Source: Hyphomicrobium sp.
GTDB lineage: Bacteria > Pseudomonadota > Alphaproteobacteria > Rhizobiales > Hyphomicrobiaceae
Assembly: GCA_030148425.1 (NCBI GenBank)
Contig: JASBTM010000008.1
Location: 124,001-188,000 of the forward strand
Direction: 5' to 3'
DNA length: 64,000 nt
Position 1 is the stretch's first letter. Each line of letters begins with the position of its first letter. Both the position numbers and the translations under genes were made by a program. The notes under the pieces were generated by a model that worked only from the letters and a program-made list of their open reading frames with translations, was not told where the DNA came from and did no database searches. Shown in pieces: positions 54,818 to 63,394 of this stretch.

Positions 54818-55546
54818 TCAGCTTCGATGTTTGAAGCGCCAGCTGTCGTTGCCGGTTTCGACGATGTCGCAGTGGTGGGTAATACGGTCGAGCAGTGCGG
54901 TGGTCATCTTGGGGTCGCCAAAGACGGTCGGCCACTCGCCAAAGGCGAGGTTCGTGGTGACGATGACGGAGGTCTGCTCGTAGAGCTTGCTGACGAGGTG
55001 GAAGAGCAGTTGACCGCCCGAGCGTGCAAACGGCAGGTAGCCAAGCTCGTCGAGCACCACGAGGTCGAGGCGCGAGAGCTGGGCCGCCAGCGTGCCGGCC
55101 TTGCCAAGGCGCGTTTCCTCCTCGAGCCGGTTCACCAGGTCCACTGTGTTGAAGTAGCGTCCGCGGGCGCCGGCGCGTACCACATTGGCAGTGATGGCGG
55201 TGGCAAGATGCGTCTTGCCGGTACCCGTTCCACCGACCAGCACGACGTTGCGTCGGCCCGGAAGGAACGAGCCGCTGTACAGCGAGCGCACCAGTCCCTC
55301 GTTGATGGGAGTGTCGCCGAAGACGAAGGCGTCGAGGTCCTTCACCGCGGGTAACCTGGCGGCCGACATCCGGTAACGGACCGAGGCTGCATGGCGGTGC
55401 GTCGCCTCGGCACGCAGCAGGTCGGTCAGGACCTCCATGGTCGTGCGCTTGCGCTGGAGACCGGTAGTGACCGCCTCGTCGAAAGCGCCAGCCATGCCCT
55501 TCAGCCCCAACTCGGTCATGGCCGTCATCATCTCATGCCGCTGCAT
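54818..55546 (-). CDS. istB: IS21 helper ATPase IstB
   Basis: 242 residues from the ATG with GAGG upstream; an alternative start at 55567 adds seven residues. Walker [16 protein letters not shown] and Walker [17 protein letters not shown] are intact, with [15 protein letters not shown] [17 protein letters not shown]. IstB is a DnaA-like AAA+ protein that assists the transposase in target selection. It overlaps the end of istA. Confidence 0.93.
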   Translation of the reverse strand: MQRHEMMTAMTELGLKGMAGAFDEAVTTGLQRKRTTMEVLTDLLRAEATHRHAASVRYRMSAARLPAVKDLDAFVFGDTPINEGLVRSLYSGSFLPGRRNVVLVGGTGTGKTHLATAITANVVRAGARGRYFNTVDLVNRLEEETRLGKAGTLAAQLSRLDLVVLDELGYLPFARSGGQLLFHLVSKLYEQTSVIVTTNLAFGEWPTVFGDPKMTTALLDRITHHCDIVETGNDSWRFKHRS

Positions 55547-57065
55547 GGAGGCCTCGCAGGCTGTCATAGCGGTTGCAGTCGGCGCGGGGCGGATGGCGCA
55601 GCGCCAGATCTTCTGGCGTGACAATAGTCAGCGGTCGCGACGGTTCGCGCCGGCGGGCCAGGATGTTGACGATGACGTCGTCGCTGGCGACGCCGGCCAG
55701 CAATGCTTCGCGCACGGCCGCTTCCACCGCCTCCAGTCCGTCGTCGAGCACCGCGGCCAGCACCCGCACGAACCGCCGGTCGGCATCGTCACCGACGCCA
55801 AGCTTGCGCCGCAGTCGTGCCAGCGCAGGCGGCAGCTCCCAGCCCTGGAACGGCGCGCCGTTCCGCAGGGCGCCCGGCTTGGTCGCCAACACCGGCAGAT
55901 AGTGCCACGGGTCGTAGATGGTCCGGTCCCGGCCGAAAAACCGGGGATGGTCGGCGACGACTTCCCCGTCGCAGCGCACGACGATGCGGTCGGCATAGGC
56001 GCGGACCTGAACGGCACGTCGCACCACCCTGGCAGAAACGGAGTAGCGGTTGCGGTCGAAGCTGATGAGGCATGTGCCGCTTACCGCATGCTCGCTCTCG
56101 TGGAAGCCGTCGAAGGGTGCGACAACAGGCTGAAGCACCGCCCGTTCGACTGCCCATGCCTGAGCGACCGTCAGTTCCTTCTGCTCGGGATGCTGGTGCA
56201 ACTCGGCCCAGCGCCGACACTCGGCCTCCAGCCAGCCGTTCAACTCATCGAGGCCGGTAAATCGCAGGCGCGGCTGGAAGAAGCGACCGCGTGCGGTCTG
56301 CACCTGGTTCTCGACCTGACCTTTCTCCCAGCCAGACGCCGGCGAGCAGGCGGTTGGCTCGACCATGTAATGGTTGGCCATGACCAGGAAGCGACGGTTG
56401 AAGACCCGCTCCTTGCCGGTGAACACGCTCGTCACCGCCGTCTTCATGTTGTCGTAGATGCCGCGCGTCGGCACGCCTCCGAAGAAGGCAAACGCCCGCG
56501 CATGCGCGTCGAACAGCATCTCCTGTGTCTCGCGGGGATAGGCTCGCACATACATTGCCCGCGACGCGCACAGCCGGACATGCGCGACCTTCACACGCAT
56601 CGGCTTGCCCGAGATCTCGACGTCCTCGTGGCTCCAGTCGAACTGGTAAGCCTCGCCCGGCCGGAACAGCAGCGGGATGAACGCCGGCGCATTCATCACG
56701 TCGCGACGCCGCGCCTGCCTCCAGCGCGCCGCATAACGGCGAACCGCGTCGTACGAGCCGTCGAACCCCTCGCGTAGCAGCAGGTCGTGGATGCGCGTGA
56801 GGCGCAGCTTCTCGCGCCGCGGCCGTGCCTCATCTTCCTCCAGCAACGCATCCAGTCGCGCCTGAAACGGCCCCAGCTTCGGCAGCGGCTGCACCTCCCG
56901 CCGGTAACCCATGTCCGCTTCCGGCGCCCGGATCGCCTTGCGCACCACCTTGCGCGACAGGTGCAGGTCCCGCGCTATCGCCTTGATGGCCTTCCCCGAC
57001 GCGTGCTCGCGCCGGATCCTCAACACCGTCTCCAATACCAGCATCCCGATCTCGCCGCCTGACAC
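55533..57065 (-). CDS. istA: IS21 transposase IstA
   Basis: 510 residues from a GTG; the ATG at 57044 is an alternative. An N-terminal helix-turn-helix ([20 protein letters not shown]) precedes the DDE catalytic core. Core acidic residues appear in [22 protein letters not shown] and [11 protein letters not shown]. All catalytic positions look intact, so the element may be active. Confidence 0.94.
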   Translation of the reverse strand: MSGGEIGMLVLETVLRIRREHASGKAIKAIARDLHLSRKVVRKAIRAPEADMGYRREVQPLPKLGPFQARLDALLEEDEARPRREKLRLTRIHDLLLREGFDGSYDAVRRYAARWRQARRRDVMNAPAFIPLLFRPGEAYQFDWSHEDVEISGKPMRVKVAHVRLCASRAMYVRAYPRETQEMLFDAHARAFAFFGGVPTRGIYDNMKTAVTSVFTGKERVFNRRFLVMANHYMVEPTACSPASGWEKGQVENQVQTARGRFFQPRLRFTGLDELNGWLEAECRRWAELHQHPEQKELTVAQAWAVERAVLQPVVAPFDGFHESEHAVSGTCLISFDRNRYSVSARVVRRAVQVRAYADRIVVRCDGEVVADHPRFFGRDRTIYDPWHYLPVLATKPGALRNGAPFQGWELPPALARLRRKLGVGDDADRRFVRVLAAVLDDGLEAVEAAVREALLAGVASDDVIVNILARRREPSRPLTIVTPEDLALRHPPRADCNRYDSLRGLHAAA

Positions 57066-57160
57066 ACCGCCAAGCGAGCAGCCTAGACCACCGGGATGAG
57101 GGGTCCCTTTTCGACGCCGATCACCCCGCTACCGGGGTCCCTTTTCCACGCCGATCCACA

Positions 57161-57168
57161 GCCTTCGC
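57161..57168. repeat. Right 8-bp target duplication of the IS21 element
   Basis: GCCTTCGC directly after the element's ACA end, an exact copy of 54637-54644. Confidence 0.92.
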
Positions 57169-57720
57169 GGCGGCGATCGCAACCTGATGCATCTGCTCAG
57201 CTTCAGCAACGGCGGCCACAAGCTCGTCCTGGGCCTTGTCGGCCAAACCCTGCTTGCGGCGGCATTCCGACTTGCAGCCATCGGAGGCTTCCTTCGTTAC
57301 GGCATCGTCCTTGGTCTGCTTGTCGGCCTTGGCTTGCTCGAGACGGGCGGACGAGACCGGAGCCTCTTCAGCCTGAGCCAGCTTCTCCTGGGCCGCAGAA
57401 TGCTTCACCAGGGCGTCTTTCAAAGGAGCGGCGCCGTTCTCACGTTCGACGACGATCCGTTCGGCCGTGGCAGCAAAGTTGTAGGCCTCACCGGAAAGCA
57501 GCGCACCGATGATCACGAGACCGATTTTGCCGGCCCCCGATCCGACAACGCGGGCACCGCCAAAGACGCCGGCACTCAGCGCGCCGACGACGAACGCGTG
57601 TGATGTGAACCAACCACCCGTTTGGAGAACATTGGCGTTGGTGGTGGCGGCAAGGATGGCGACACCGGTCGATGTCGCCAAACCTTCAGCCGTCGATATC
57701 AACGACTTGAAGGGCCTCAT
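57161..57720 (-). pseudogene. 5' part of a membrane protein gene split by IS21
   Basis: About 187 codons from an ATG that overlaps the stop of a 39-residue small membrane protein. It contains two or three hydrophobic segments (GLATSTGVAILAATTNANVL, KIGLVIIGALLSGEAYNFA) and a Lys/Ala/Glu-rich coiled coil with Cys pairs (DGCKSECRRKQ). Removing the IS and one duplication joins it in frame (AAKA then EVEANP) to 54129-54636, giving one gene of 1,068 bases, 355 residues. The original function is unknown; a membrane protein with a helical C-terminal tail. Confidence 0.88.
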
Positions 57721-57836
57721 TTGCCAGTCCCCTCCTCGACGATTTCTTCGAAGAGCGCGGCAATTCCGGTGAGAAGACCCACCGCGATGAAGCTGGCTAT
57801 GATGACAAGAAGCGCGATCAGTCCTATGTCGGACAT
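57717..57836 (-). CDS. Small single-helix membrane protein
   Basis: 39 residues (MSDIGLIALLVIIASFIAVG followed by LLTGIAALFEEIVEEGTGK), too short to stand out by length. It has AAAGGATTG as ribosome site, one membrane helix and an acidic C-terminus. Its stop overlaps the start of the split membrane-protein gene (ATGA), so the two formed an operon running from the shared operator region. Confidence 0.75.
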   Translation of the reverse strand: MSDIGLIALLVIIASFIAVGLLTGIAALFEEIVEEGTGK

Positions 57837-57917
57837 GGGTTTCAATCCTTTCACTAGAAGGTTTGAGATCAAGAGCCTCGTTCCGGTTGGCGCCGGATCG
57901 GGGCTCGTTGCGTCACC

Positions 57918-57977
57918 ATATGCTTACATGATGACTTGACATCACATAGCAGCTTGTGAGATGACATGCAAGCATAT
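57918..57977. promoter_or_regulatory. Operator-like inverted repeat between the small membrane protein and the RHH gene
   Basis: ATATGCTTACATG (57918-57930) and CATGCAAGCATAT (57965-57977) are inverted with one mismatch. Between them are further half sites (TGATG-ACTTGA-CATCA). The layout suits several dimers of a ribbon-helix-helix repressor binding a divergent promoter. Confidence 0.6.
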
Positions 57978-58001
57978 AGCTGTTAATAACGGAGGCTGAC
58001 G

Positions 58002-58217
58002 TTGGATCTTGAGATTGGATTATCGGAAATGTCTCCCAAGCCCGGCTATGTTGCCCCTTCCCGCGAAGGAAAAGTCCCTCTGACGATTTATGTGGATCCG
58101 GCAACACGCCAGTCGCTCAAAATTGCAGCTATCACCCACGAAACGACCGTTGACGCCATGATGCAGGACGCGATCGCGGCTATTCTGAAAAAGTATCCGG
58201 CCAAAGGCAGGGGTTGA
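58002..58217 (+). CDS. Ribbon-helix-helix-type small DNA-binding protein
   Basis: 71 residues from a TTG that has GGAGG six bases upstream; the internal ATG at 58029 lacks one. PLTIYVDPATRQSLKIAAIT followed by TTVDAMMQDAIAAILKKY is the beta-strand/two-helix RHH pattern of CopG/ParG-like repressors. Probably autoregulates by binding the palindrome upstream, and also represses the divergent membrane-protein operon. Confidence 0.75.
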   Translation: MDLEIGLSEMSPKPGYVAPSREGKVPLTIYVDPATRQSLKIAAITHETTVDAMMQDAIAAILKKYPAKGRG

Positions 58218-58220
58218 CCC

Positions 58221-58970
58221 ATGAACGACATTGCCGTCGTCGAAGCCTTCCACGCATCCGCGGTCGTCACACAAGTCGACATCGGGCAGCGCTTGTACGA
58301 GGCTTTTCTCGCCGGCCGTTCAGTGAATACGAAAGAAGCCTACGCGAGAGACATGACTGCCTTCGCCCGCTATCTCACCGTGAACGATGCGCGGTCTGCT
58401 CTCCAACGTCTGTTATCCTTAGGACACGGAGAAGCGAACGGGTTGTTGCTGCTCTTTCGCGCTCACATGGTCGACGAAGGGCTCACGCCCTCGACAATCA
58501 ATCGTCGACTGTCGGCGGTGAAGTCGGCTGTCAAGCTCGGCAGAACGCTTGGGCTCACGACCTGGGTGCCGGAGGTCGACGGATTGAAGTGCCAAAGTTA
58601 TCGAGACACCACGGGACCTGGATTGTCCGGCACAAAAAGCATGTTGCTGACGGCTCGCGGGCAAAATGCAATTGCTGCTGCTCGAGACGCAGTGATCATC
58701 CGGCTTTTCTTCGACCTCGCGTTGAGACGAGCTGAGGTCGTCGGAATGGACGTCGACGATGTTGACTTTGCCGCCAGGCGCATCTGGTTCCTCGGCAAGG
58801 GGCGAACGCAAAAAGAATGGCGCACCCTCCCCGACAAAACGCTCGCCTCGCTCCAAGCTTACCCGTCGCGGCGACTGCTGAGCGCTCGGGTGTCCGCCTT
58901 TCTTGACTATTTGAAAGAGGCCTTCCCCAAAGGCACGCCAGAAGAATTGGCGACCTATATCACAGCTTAA
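58221..58970 (+). CDS. Tyrosine recombinase truncated and fused in frame to a LysR C-terminal tail
   Basis: 249 residues. The first about 213 are an integrase: N-terminal SAM-like core-binding domain (SVNTKEAYARDMTAFARYL, LTPSTINRRLSAVKSAVKLG) and the start of the catalytic domain with the first Arg (LALRRAEVVGMDVDDVDF) and the beta-hairpin Lys (LGKGRTQKEWRTLP). The HxxR, H/W and Tyr elements are absent. From PSRRLLSARVSAFLDYLKEA onwards it reads like the C-terminal end of a LysR-family regulator. The junction is near 58,855. The enzyme cannot be catalytic as encoded. Confidence 0.82.
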   Translation: MNDIAVVEAFHASAVVTQVDIGQRLYEAFLAGRSVNTKEAYARDMTAFARYLTVNDARSALQRLLSLGHGEANGLLLLFRAHMVDEGLTPSTINRRLSAVKSAVKLGRTLGLTTWVPEVDGLKCQSYRDTTGPGLSGTKSMLLTARGQNAIAAARDAVIIRLFFDLALRRAEVVGMDVDDVDFAARRIWFLGKGRTQKEWRTLPDKTLASLQAYPSRRLLSARVSAFLDYLKEAFPKGTPEELATYITA

Positions 58971-59271
58971 CGCGGCCTTACGGAGGTTACTCATCTTGAT
59001 GTGACGTCAGTTCTTGGCCCTGAACGCCGACGGCCTGATGGCGGCTTTCGAACCACAGTGACGTCAGGCTATTGCGTCGGCTTGAAAGCCGGTGCGTCCC
59101 ATTAACCGACATCGGCTTCATGCTCGACGAGGTCGGCATGCACACGACGAAGGATGTCTGCTTTCGAGGGCAAAACGGAAACATTTCAGGCCGCGCCGAC
59201 AACCGCTTTTGACCCTAAGCGGACATCTCCAATGACATGAGCGTGTGGCTGCTCCTGAGAGAGGAGCAGAC
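58971..59271. other. Intergenic region after the chimeric recombinase
   Basis: About 300 bases with only short, low-quality frames on both strands. I see no gene. It lies between the LysR fragment and paiB. Confidence 0.45.
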
Positions 59272-59895
59272 TTAGCGCGGCACAAGCGCTGCGATGACGG
59301 CCTCCTGAGCATTGCCGCTGCGCGAAAGCCCCTCAATGACACCCGCTCGATCGGCTGCGCTGTAGTTCTGGCTCAACTTGCGTTTGCCGTCGAGCCTGGT
59401 GATCGGCATCCGAATTCCCACGATGCCTTTCAACTGCGCCTTGATGTAATCAGCGGGCGCGTCGGACACGGCCCATGGCGCGGCGCGTGCCTGCTCGTGC
59501 AGGTTTGTAAGCCGGGTGACAACATCGAGCAGCCGATCGGCATCCTCGAAGAACTCGACCGGACCATAGGCGTGTACGGCCACGTAGTCCCATGTTGGCA
59601 CCACCTTGCCGGTTTGCTGCTTGGTCGCATACCAGGACGGCGTGATGTAGGCGTCCGGCCCCATGAAGATCGCCATGGCTTCGCCTGAAGGTGCTGACTT
59701 CCACTGCGGATTGGCGCGCGCCAAATGAGCGTAGAGCGTTCCCTTCTCGCCCTCGCTCGTATCGAGGAACATCGGCAGCGGCGTGCCTATCAGGCCGTCC
59801 TCAGCCGCTGTAACGAGCGTAGCAAGGCGAGCCTCGCGGATGGTCTGATGAGTGCGTGGCAGGTCATCATCTCGGAATGCGGGCGGGATATACAT
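59272..59895 (-). CDS. paiB: PaiB-type FMN-binding regulator
   Basis: 207 residues, starting at MYIPPAFRDDDLPRTHQ with GGAG eight bases upstream. ARLATLVTAAEDGLIGTPLP, GEAMAIFMGPDAYITPSWY and WDYVAVHAYGPVEFFED are PaiB/FMN-binding split-barrel features. The family is annotated as negative transcriptional regulators or flavin reductase-like proteins. It diverges from a truncated MocR-family gene, a common PaiB partner. Confidence 0.88.
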   Translation of the reverse strand: MYIPPAFRDDDLPRTHQTIREARLATLVTAAEDGLIGTPLPMFLDTSEGEKGTLYAHLARANPQWKSAPSGEAMAIFMGPDAYITPSWYATKQQTGKVVPTWDYVAVHAYGPVEFFEDADRLLDVVTRLTNLHEQARAAPWAVSDAPADYIKAQLKGIVGIRMPITRLDGKRKLSQNYSAADRAGVIEGLSRSGNAQEAVIAALVPR

Positions 59896-59943
59896 GGGCA
59901 CTCTCCAGGTGGGGGCCGATCTTGCTATGAGCGGAAATAACCT

Positions 59944-59957
59944 GCAGACTGGTCTGC
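59944..59957. promoter_or_regulatory. Palindrome in the paiB-MocR divergent region
   Basis: GCAGAC-TG-GTCTGC, a perfect 6-bp inverted repeat 28 bases before the MocR start; a candidate GntR/MocR operator. Confidence 0.5.
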
Positions 59958-59984
59958 GATAAGATCCAGTTATGAGAAAAATAT

Positions 59985-60179
59985 ATGGACCAGTCGTGCA
60001 AGCTCAACGGCCGTGGGACGAAGAGCACTCGTGCGATCTACGAGGCCCTGAAAGCACAAATCGAGGAAGGCCTGTACGGCCTCGGCGCGCGGTTGCCTTC
60101 GACACGAATGTTGGCGCTGGAACTTGGCGCGTCCCGGACGACCGTCAGTGCGGCCTACGAACAGCTCGCAAGGCGATGA
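59985..60179 (+). pseudogene. MocR/PdxR-type GntR regulator, truncated after the HTH
   Basis: 64 residues covering only the winged-helix DNA-binding domain (RAIYEALKAQIEEGLYGLGA, LALELGASRTTVSAAYEQL). The aminotransferase-like domain of about 350 residues is missing. From about 60,170 the DNA continues as a phage-type gene. It probably lost its 3' part when the neighbouring element inserted or recombined. Confidence 0.82.
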
Positions 60180-60415
60180 TCCTTGGTGCGCTCGATGCGC
60201 AGGGTGGCCAGGAATATCTTGTGCGGCAGGCGGAAGAAAATCCGGTCGCTTTCCTGACGCTCCTCGGGAAAGTTTTGCCCATGACGTTGCAGGGCAACGA
60301 AAACTATCCGATTCACTACACTATCACGACCGGCGTCCCCAATCGCGATGGCAGCCCCGAGGTCGTGCACATGTCGGCCGGACCGCTGGCTAAAATAGCA
60401 ATGGATAGTCACTAA
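60176..60415 (+). CDS. Phage-type small protein (terminase-region-like), likely 5'-truncated
   Basis: 79 residues, MILGALDAQGGQEYLVRQAE followed by ENPVAFLTLLGKVLPMTLQG. This pattern occurs next to phage terminase small-subunit genes in alphaproteobacterial prophages. The frame is open upstream into the MocR fragment, and the ATG may be incidental. Stop overlaps the next ATG (TAATG). Confidence 0.65.
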   Translation: MILGALDAQGGQEYLVRQAEENPVAFLTLLGKVLPMTLQGNENYPIHYTITTGVPNRDGSPEVVHMSAGPLAKIAMDSH

Positions 60416-60696
60416 TGGCCGGGGGCGGATCGAAGCCAGGGGAGCGCCGCGGTGGTCGCCAAAAAGGCACGCCCAACAAGGCAACGGCCGATGTAAAGGC
60501 GCTCGCACAACAGCACACTCCGGAAATGATATCCGAGCTCGTCAGGATCGCGCTGAATGCGGAAAGCGAGCAGGCACGGGTGGCCGCCATCAAGGAAGTG
60601 CTCGATCGGGGCCACGGCAAATCGCGACAGTCGCTCGATGTGTCAGCAGAGGTTGCTCTGAGCCACGAAGAGTGGCTGGAGAGGCTTGGGGGATGA
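60415..60696 (+). CDS. Phage-type protein with Gly/Arg-rich N-terminus
   Basis: 93 residues. GGSKPGERRGGRQKGTPNKA at the N-terminus is common in phage terminase-region proteins, and a helical part (TPEMISELVRIALNAESEQA, RVAAIKEVLDRGHGK) follows. Function uncertain. The stop overlaps the next short gene (ATGA). Confidence 0.68.
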   Translation: MAGGGSKPGERRGGRQKGTPNKATADVKALAQQHTPEMISELVRIALNAESEQARVAAIKEVLDRGHGKSRQSLDVSAEVALSHEEWLERLGG

Positions 60697-60797
60697 CGAA
60701 ACCAAAGGCTGCGGCCGCAACTGTTTCAAGAGTTCCAAAACAGCTTACGCCGTTTCAGCCAGGTCAGTCAGGCAACCCGAAGGGCAGGCCGCCGTAA
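60693..60797 (+). pseudogene. Truncated DUF5681-type fragment
   Basis: 34 residues ending QPGQSGNPKGRPP. The last motif is the start of a DUF5681 domain, normally followed by about 90 further residues. It stops early, and the following 300 bases to 61098 hold no supportable gene. Confidence 0.55.
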
Positions 60798-61098
60798 AGG
60801 AGCCGCGACCTCCAAGACGCGTCAAGTGAGGACGACAAGCGCAAGGACGCCATGGCTATTGCCGCCGCTCAACGCACAAGTGCGCCGTGGGTTCTTCGCC
60901 CAACGATGAAAAGATGTCTTCACGCTGACAATGTGGGACAGGCCAACACGGCATCGTGATGCTTATGTCCGGTTTAAGGCAGAGCAAGATACGCCAAGGA
61001 TGTATGATGGCGACCATCGGCAGCCACTGTATGGGCGTTGCTGACTGAGAGTGCATCTCGAATTGCTCCCGCCCCCAACGCGCGCCGGAGCAAACGCT
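60798..61098. other. Degraded phage-derived stretch
   Basis: About 300 bases without a supportable gene. It follows the truncated DUF5681 fragment and likely represents decayed phage sequence. Confidence 0.45.
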
Positions 61099-61380
61099 AT
61101 GGCCAATTCCATCATTTTTCCCACTGCCGTTGATCTTTCTCAGGATGAACACGACCGTCTCACCGAGGTTTACGAGACCGCCTGCGACGAACTTGTCGGT
61201 AATTTCGGCTGGAGCCCCGAGCTACTTGCCAAAGCAGTGGAGCCCATGGCGGCGGCGATACTCAGGCTCTACCGAGCGGGCCAGCAAGATGAAGAGCAAC
61301 TCAGCCTCTATGCTGCGTCCCAAGGGCTTGCAGCGTTGAATCAGGGAACGCGAACAATTCTCGGTCATCGTCGCCGTTGA
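61099..61380 (+). CDS. Hypothetical helical protein
   Basis: 93 residues starting MANSIIFPTAVDLSQDEHDR, with a helical core (LLAKAVEPMAAAILRLYRAG, EEQLSLYAASQGLAALNQG). I recognise no family. The start has CGGAGC at a suitable distance. Confidence 0.55.
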   Translation: MANSIIFPTAVDLSQDEHDRLTEVYETACDELVGNFGWSPELLAKAVEPMAAAILRLYRAGQQDEEQLSLYAASQGLAALNQGTRTILGHRRR

Positions 61381-61525
61381 TGGCGAATCGGTACCAGTTC
61401 GCAGGCCTGCTCGTATCGGGCTCGCAGTAGCTCGGACACGGTTTGTGATTTGAACGCTGGATCGACGGCGATAATCATTGGCCAGGGAGATATGGGACGG
61501 CAGCCGTCATTGAGAGAGGCTGAGA

Positions 61526-61825
61526 ATGGTCCAAGGCGCGCATGGTCCGGCAAAGATAATACTGCCACGACATCCGCGATTGAAGGACGGCTGGCGGGCC
61601 GCCGCTGCCGCATATCGCAAAGCTTACGGCGAACACACCGACCCCCACCGAGGTCCGGCCAATGAGGCCTATAACGCAGCTGAGGCCGCTCTGAAGGCGG
61701 CGGTTCCGGGCATCTCCGATGAAGAGGCGTCCCGAGAGGCGGTCAGCGCGGTTCACTACGCCAGCGTGATGCATCCCAAGTGGCTGTACGCACTTCACAA
61801 ACCGAGACCGTCGCGCGACGGCTAA
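61526..61825 (+). CDS. Hypothetical protein
   Basis: 99 residues starting after GAGAGGCTGAGA. A basic N-terminus (GPAKIILPRHPRLKDGWRAA) precedes a helical Ala-rich part (NEAYNAAEAALKAAVPGISD). I recognise no family. It is convergent with the CxxC small protein and overlaps its end by 4 bases. Confidence 0.55.
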   Translation: MVQGAHGPAKIILPRHPRLKDGWRAAAAAYRKAYGEHTDPHRGPANEAYNAAEAALKAAVPGISDEEASREAVSAVHYASVMHPKWLYALHKPRPSRDG

Positions 61826-62025
61826 GACGGCAGAATGCGACGGCCGTGAGGCAGCTCACCAGCGTGATCGATAGCCATGCCGAGATCGCGCATGTCGATC
61901 AGTGCACCGCAGCCGGGGCATACGCAATAATGGTCGACTTCGCTTTCAGGCGACCATCCGGCAGGCTTTCCAAGGGTTGCGTCCTGATTATGAATTTCGT
62001 TCTCGGCAGGAGCGGATCTTTCCAT
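61822..62025 (-). CDS. Small CxxC protein
   Basis: 67 residues from MERSAPAENEIHNQDATLGK. The C-terminal stretch SEVDHYCVCPGCGALIDMRD with LGMAIDHAGELPHG is a recurrent small zinc-knuckle-like pattern in Hyphomicrobiales. Function unknown. A longer frame upstream has no ribosome site. Confidence 0.68.
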   Translation of the reverse strand: MERSAPAENEIHNQDATLGKPAGWSPESEVDHYCVCPGCGALIDMRDLGMAIDHAGELPHGRRILPS

Positions 62026-62218
62026 CGTATGCTTTCTTATCGTTGTCCACAGTTTGGCGGGATAACGGGGATTAGCCATTCTGATATTTGCGCTTGATGC
62101 TGACAAGACTCCGCGAACCAGTCAGGATTCATCCGCGCGGGCACGGAGGCATCCGGGCCGGACGATCCACCGGCCAGCCCGCGCGATCTTCATGGATCTA
62201 GCGCGAGGATCAGCGCTG

Positions 62219-63112
62219 ATGAAAAAGCTCGGCACCAACACAACACTGAACACCGCCCCGGTGGGGAACTTGCCTGCGGTTATTCCTAACCGCGCCACAC
62301 GTCGAAAAGACGCTAAGAATTCCACTAAGGCGAAGCATCTTCCCTATGCTGCGGTCTTGCCGCCAGATCCTCGGTTTGTGGGCCAAGATACCGTGGCGCA
62401 GATGCTTCACAATGAGCGGATGAAGCGCGACCTTGCAAGCTCGGCTAGGCACCACTGGCAAAACCAACCGGAAAATCTGGACACTAGACATCAGGCAATC
62501 ATCGATTGGCTGTTTCTCGCAATGGCATGTGTCGCCGAACAGGGCTATGGCGAGGCGAACGGACCCGGCGTCGATATTCTTGGTGAGATCATGCAGGTCA
62601 AAGCCGGTTTTGATAGCGAGTTAGTCCCGAAAAAGGGTTGGCGGGGCGACAACAAAAGCGTTCGTCCAAATGTAGCTCTCGGCTGGTCCTTCGCCTCGCT
62701 CGCTCTCGTATCAAAGTTGGAGCTTTCTAATGTCTCGATCGACGATGCTGCTGATGCGGTAATCGACGCAATAACTGGAAAAGTGGGAGCAAAGCGAATG
62801 AAGCGGCTTTGCGACATTCGAAATCGATCCTCATCTAGCCAAGTTGAAGAGGCGAGCGGCAGCGAGGCCACGAATATTGCAGCAAAAAAAGATGAGATGC
62901 GAAACCGATTAGTCAACTACCACGACAAACTGGTACGGGGCGAATCTCTCATTCCTAGCGACATCGACGCCGGCGCGCTCGATTGCAAAATATTCCGGGG
63001 GGGCATCTATGAAATCGACGAGGCGCGCAGAAAAAGCCAATTAGATGGATTTTTCAACCAAATGATCAATCGCGCATGCATTCAATTCTCGCGCTTGCCC
63101 GTTAAAACTTAA
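62219..63112 (+). CDS. Hypothetical protein of the right-hand element
   Basis: 297 residues from the ATG with GAGG upstream (a start at 62192 is possible). HWQNQPENLDTRHQAIIDWL and SELVPKKGWRGDNKSVRPNV are typical of soluble proteins, and the later part is helical. AT content is higher than in the chromosomal genes, which suggests foreign origin. I recognise no family. An 8-bp hairpin spans its stop codon. Confidence 0.65.
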   Translation: MKKLGTNTTLNTAPVGNLPAVIPNRATRRKDAKNSTKAKHLPYAAVLPPDPRFVGQDTVAQMLHNERMKRDLASSARHHWQNQPENLDTRHQAIIDWLFLAMACVAEQGYGEANGPGVDILGEIMQVKAGFDSELVPKKGWRGDNKSVRPNVALGWSFASLALVSKLELSNVSIDDAADAVIDAITGKVGAKRMKRLCDIRNRSSSSQVEEASGSEATNIAAKKDEMRNRLVNYHDKLVRGESLIPSDIDAGALDCKIFRGGIYEIDEARRKSQLDGFFNQMINRACIQFSRLPVKT

Positions 63113-63116
63113 CGGG
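63098..63116 (+). terminator. Hairpin at the end of the hypothetical gene
   Basis: CCCGTTAA-AAC-TTAACGGG, a perfect 8-bp stem covering the stop codon. No T-tract follows, so it may instead protect the transcript end. Confidence 0.5.
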
Positions 63117-63175
63117 TCACTTCCTTAGCCACGTCGTCGCTCCTAGCGTCCCAGGAGATACCTGGAGGCACCGAC

Positions 63176-63394
63176 ATGGCGGAAAATAAAGCTAATCACT
63201 ATCATCAGGAAAAGCTCCTGCCCGTTAAAGCCGTGACGGCTCTGACTTCGCTCGGCCGAAGCACGATCTATCGATTGATGGAAGCTAAGCTCTTTCCGCG
63301 ACCCGTTAGACCAATCAAATCGCGCATTGCATGGCGCTCATCTGACATCGCCACGTGGATGGAGGCATTGAAATCAGGCGAGCCGTCGCAATGA
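63176..63394 (+). CDS. AlpA-family phage/element regulatory protein
   Basis: 72 residues after a GGAGG ribosome site. LLPVKAVTALTSLGRSTIYR followed by LMEAKLFPRPVRPIKSRIAW and WRSSDIATWMEAL is the MerR-like HTH of AlpA. AlpA proteins control excision or replication genes of integrative elements. Its stop overlaps the primase start (ATGA). Confidence 0.88.
   Translation: MAENKANHYHQEKLLPVKAVTALTSLGRSTIYRLMEAKLFPRPVRPIKSRIAWRSSDIATWMEALKSGEPSQ

Larger units (their letters stand above)
54645..57160 (-). mobile_element. IS21-family insertion sequence, complete
   Basis: 2,516 bases bounded by TGT...ACA ends. Left end TGTCAATCGGCGTCCAAAAA matches the right end (reverse complement TGTGGATCGGCGTGGAAAAG). 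Each end carries two copies of a 21-22-base repeat of the form TCGGCGT-N2-AAAA-GGGACCCC (54651-54672 and 54675-54696; 57100-57120 and 57134-57154), as in IS21. It encodes istA and istB, and is flanked by an exact 8-bp duplication. All of this suggests recent, intact insertion. Confidence 0.95.

Noticed and set aside
55437..56777. Long plus-strand open frame across the IS21 transposase genes
   Set aside because: Antisense to istA/istB, which carry clear motifs; no ribosome site or recognisable domain.
58987..59342. Two minus-strand frames of 71-74 codons after the chimeric recombinase
   Set aside because: Poor start sites, overlap with paiB and composition typical of non-coding repeats; no recognisable product.
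60856..61152. 98-codon minus-strand frame in the degraded phage stretch
   Set aside because: No ribosome site or family resemblance, and it overlaps the start of a better-supported plus-strand gene.
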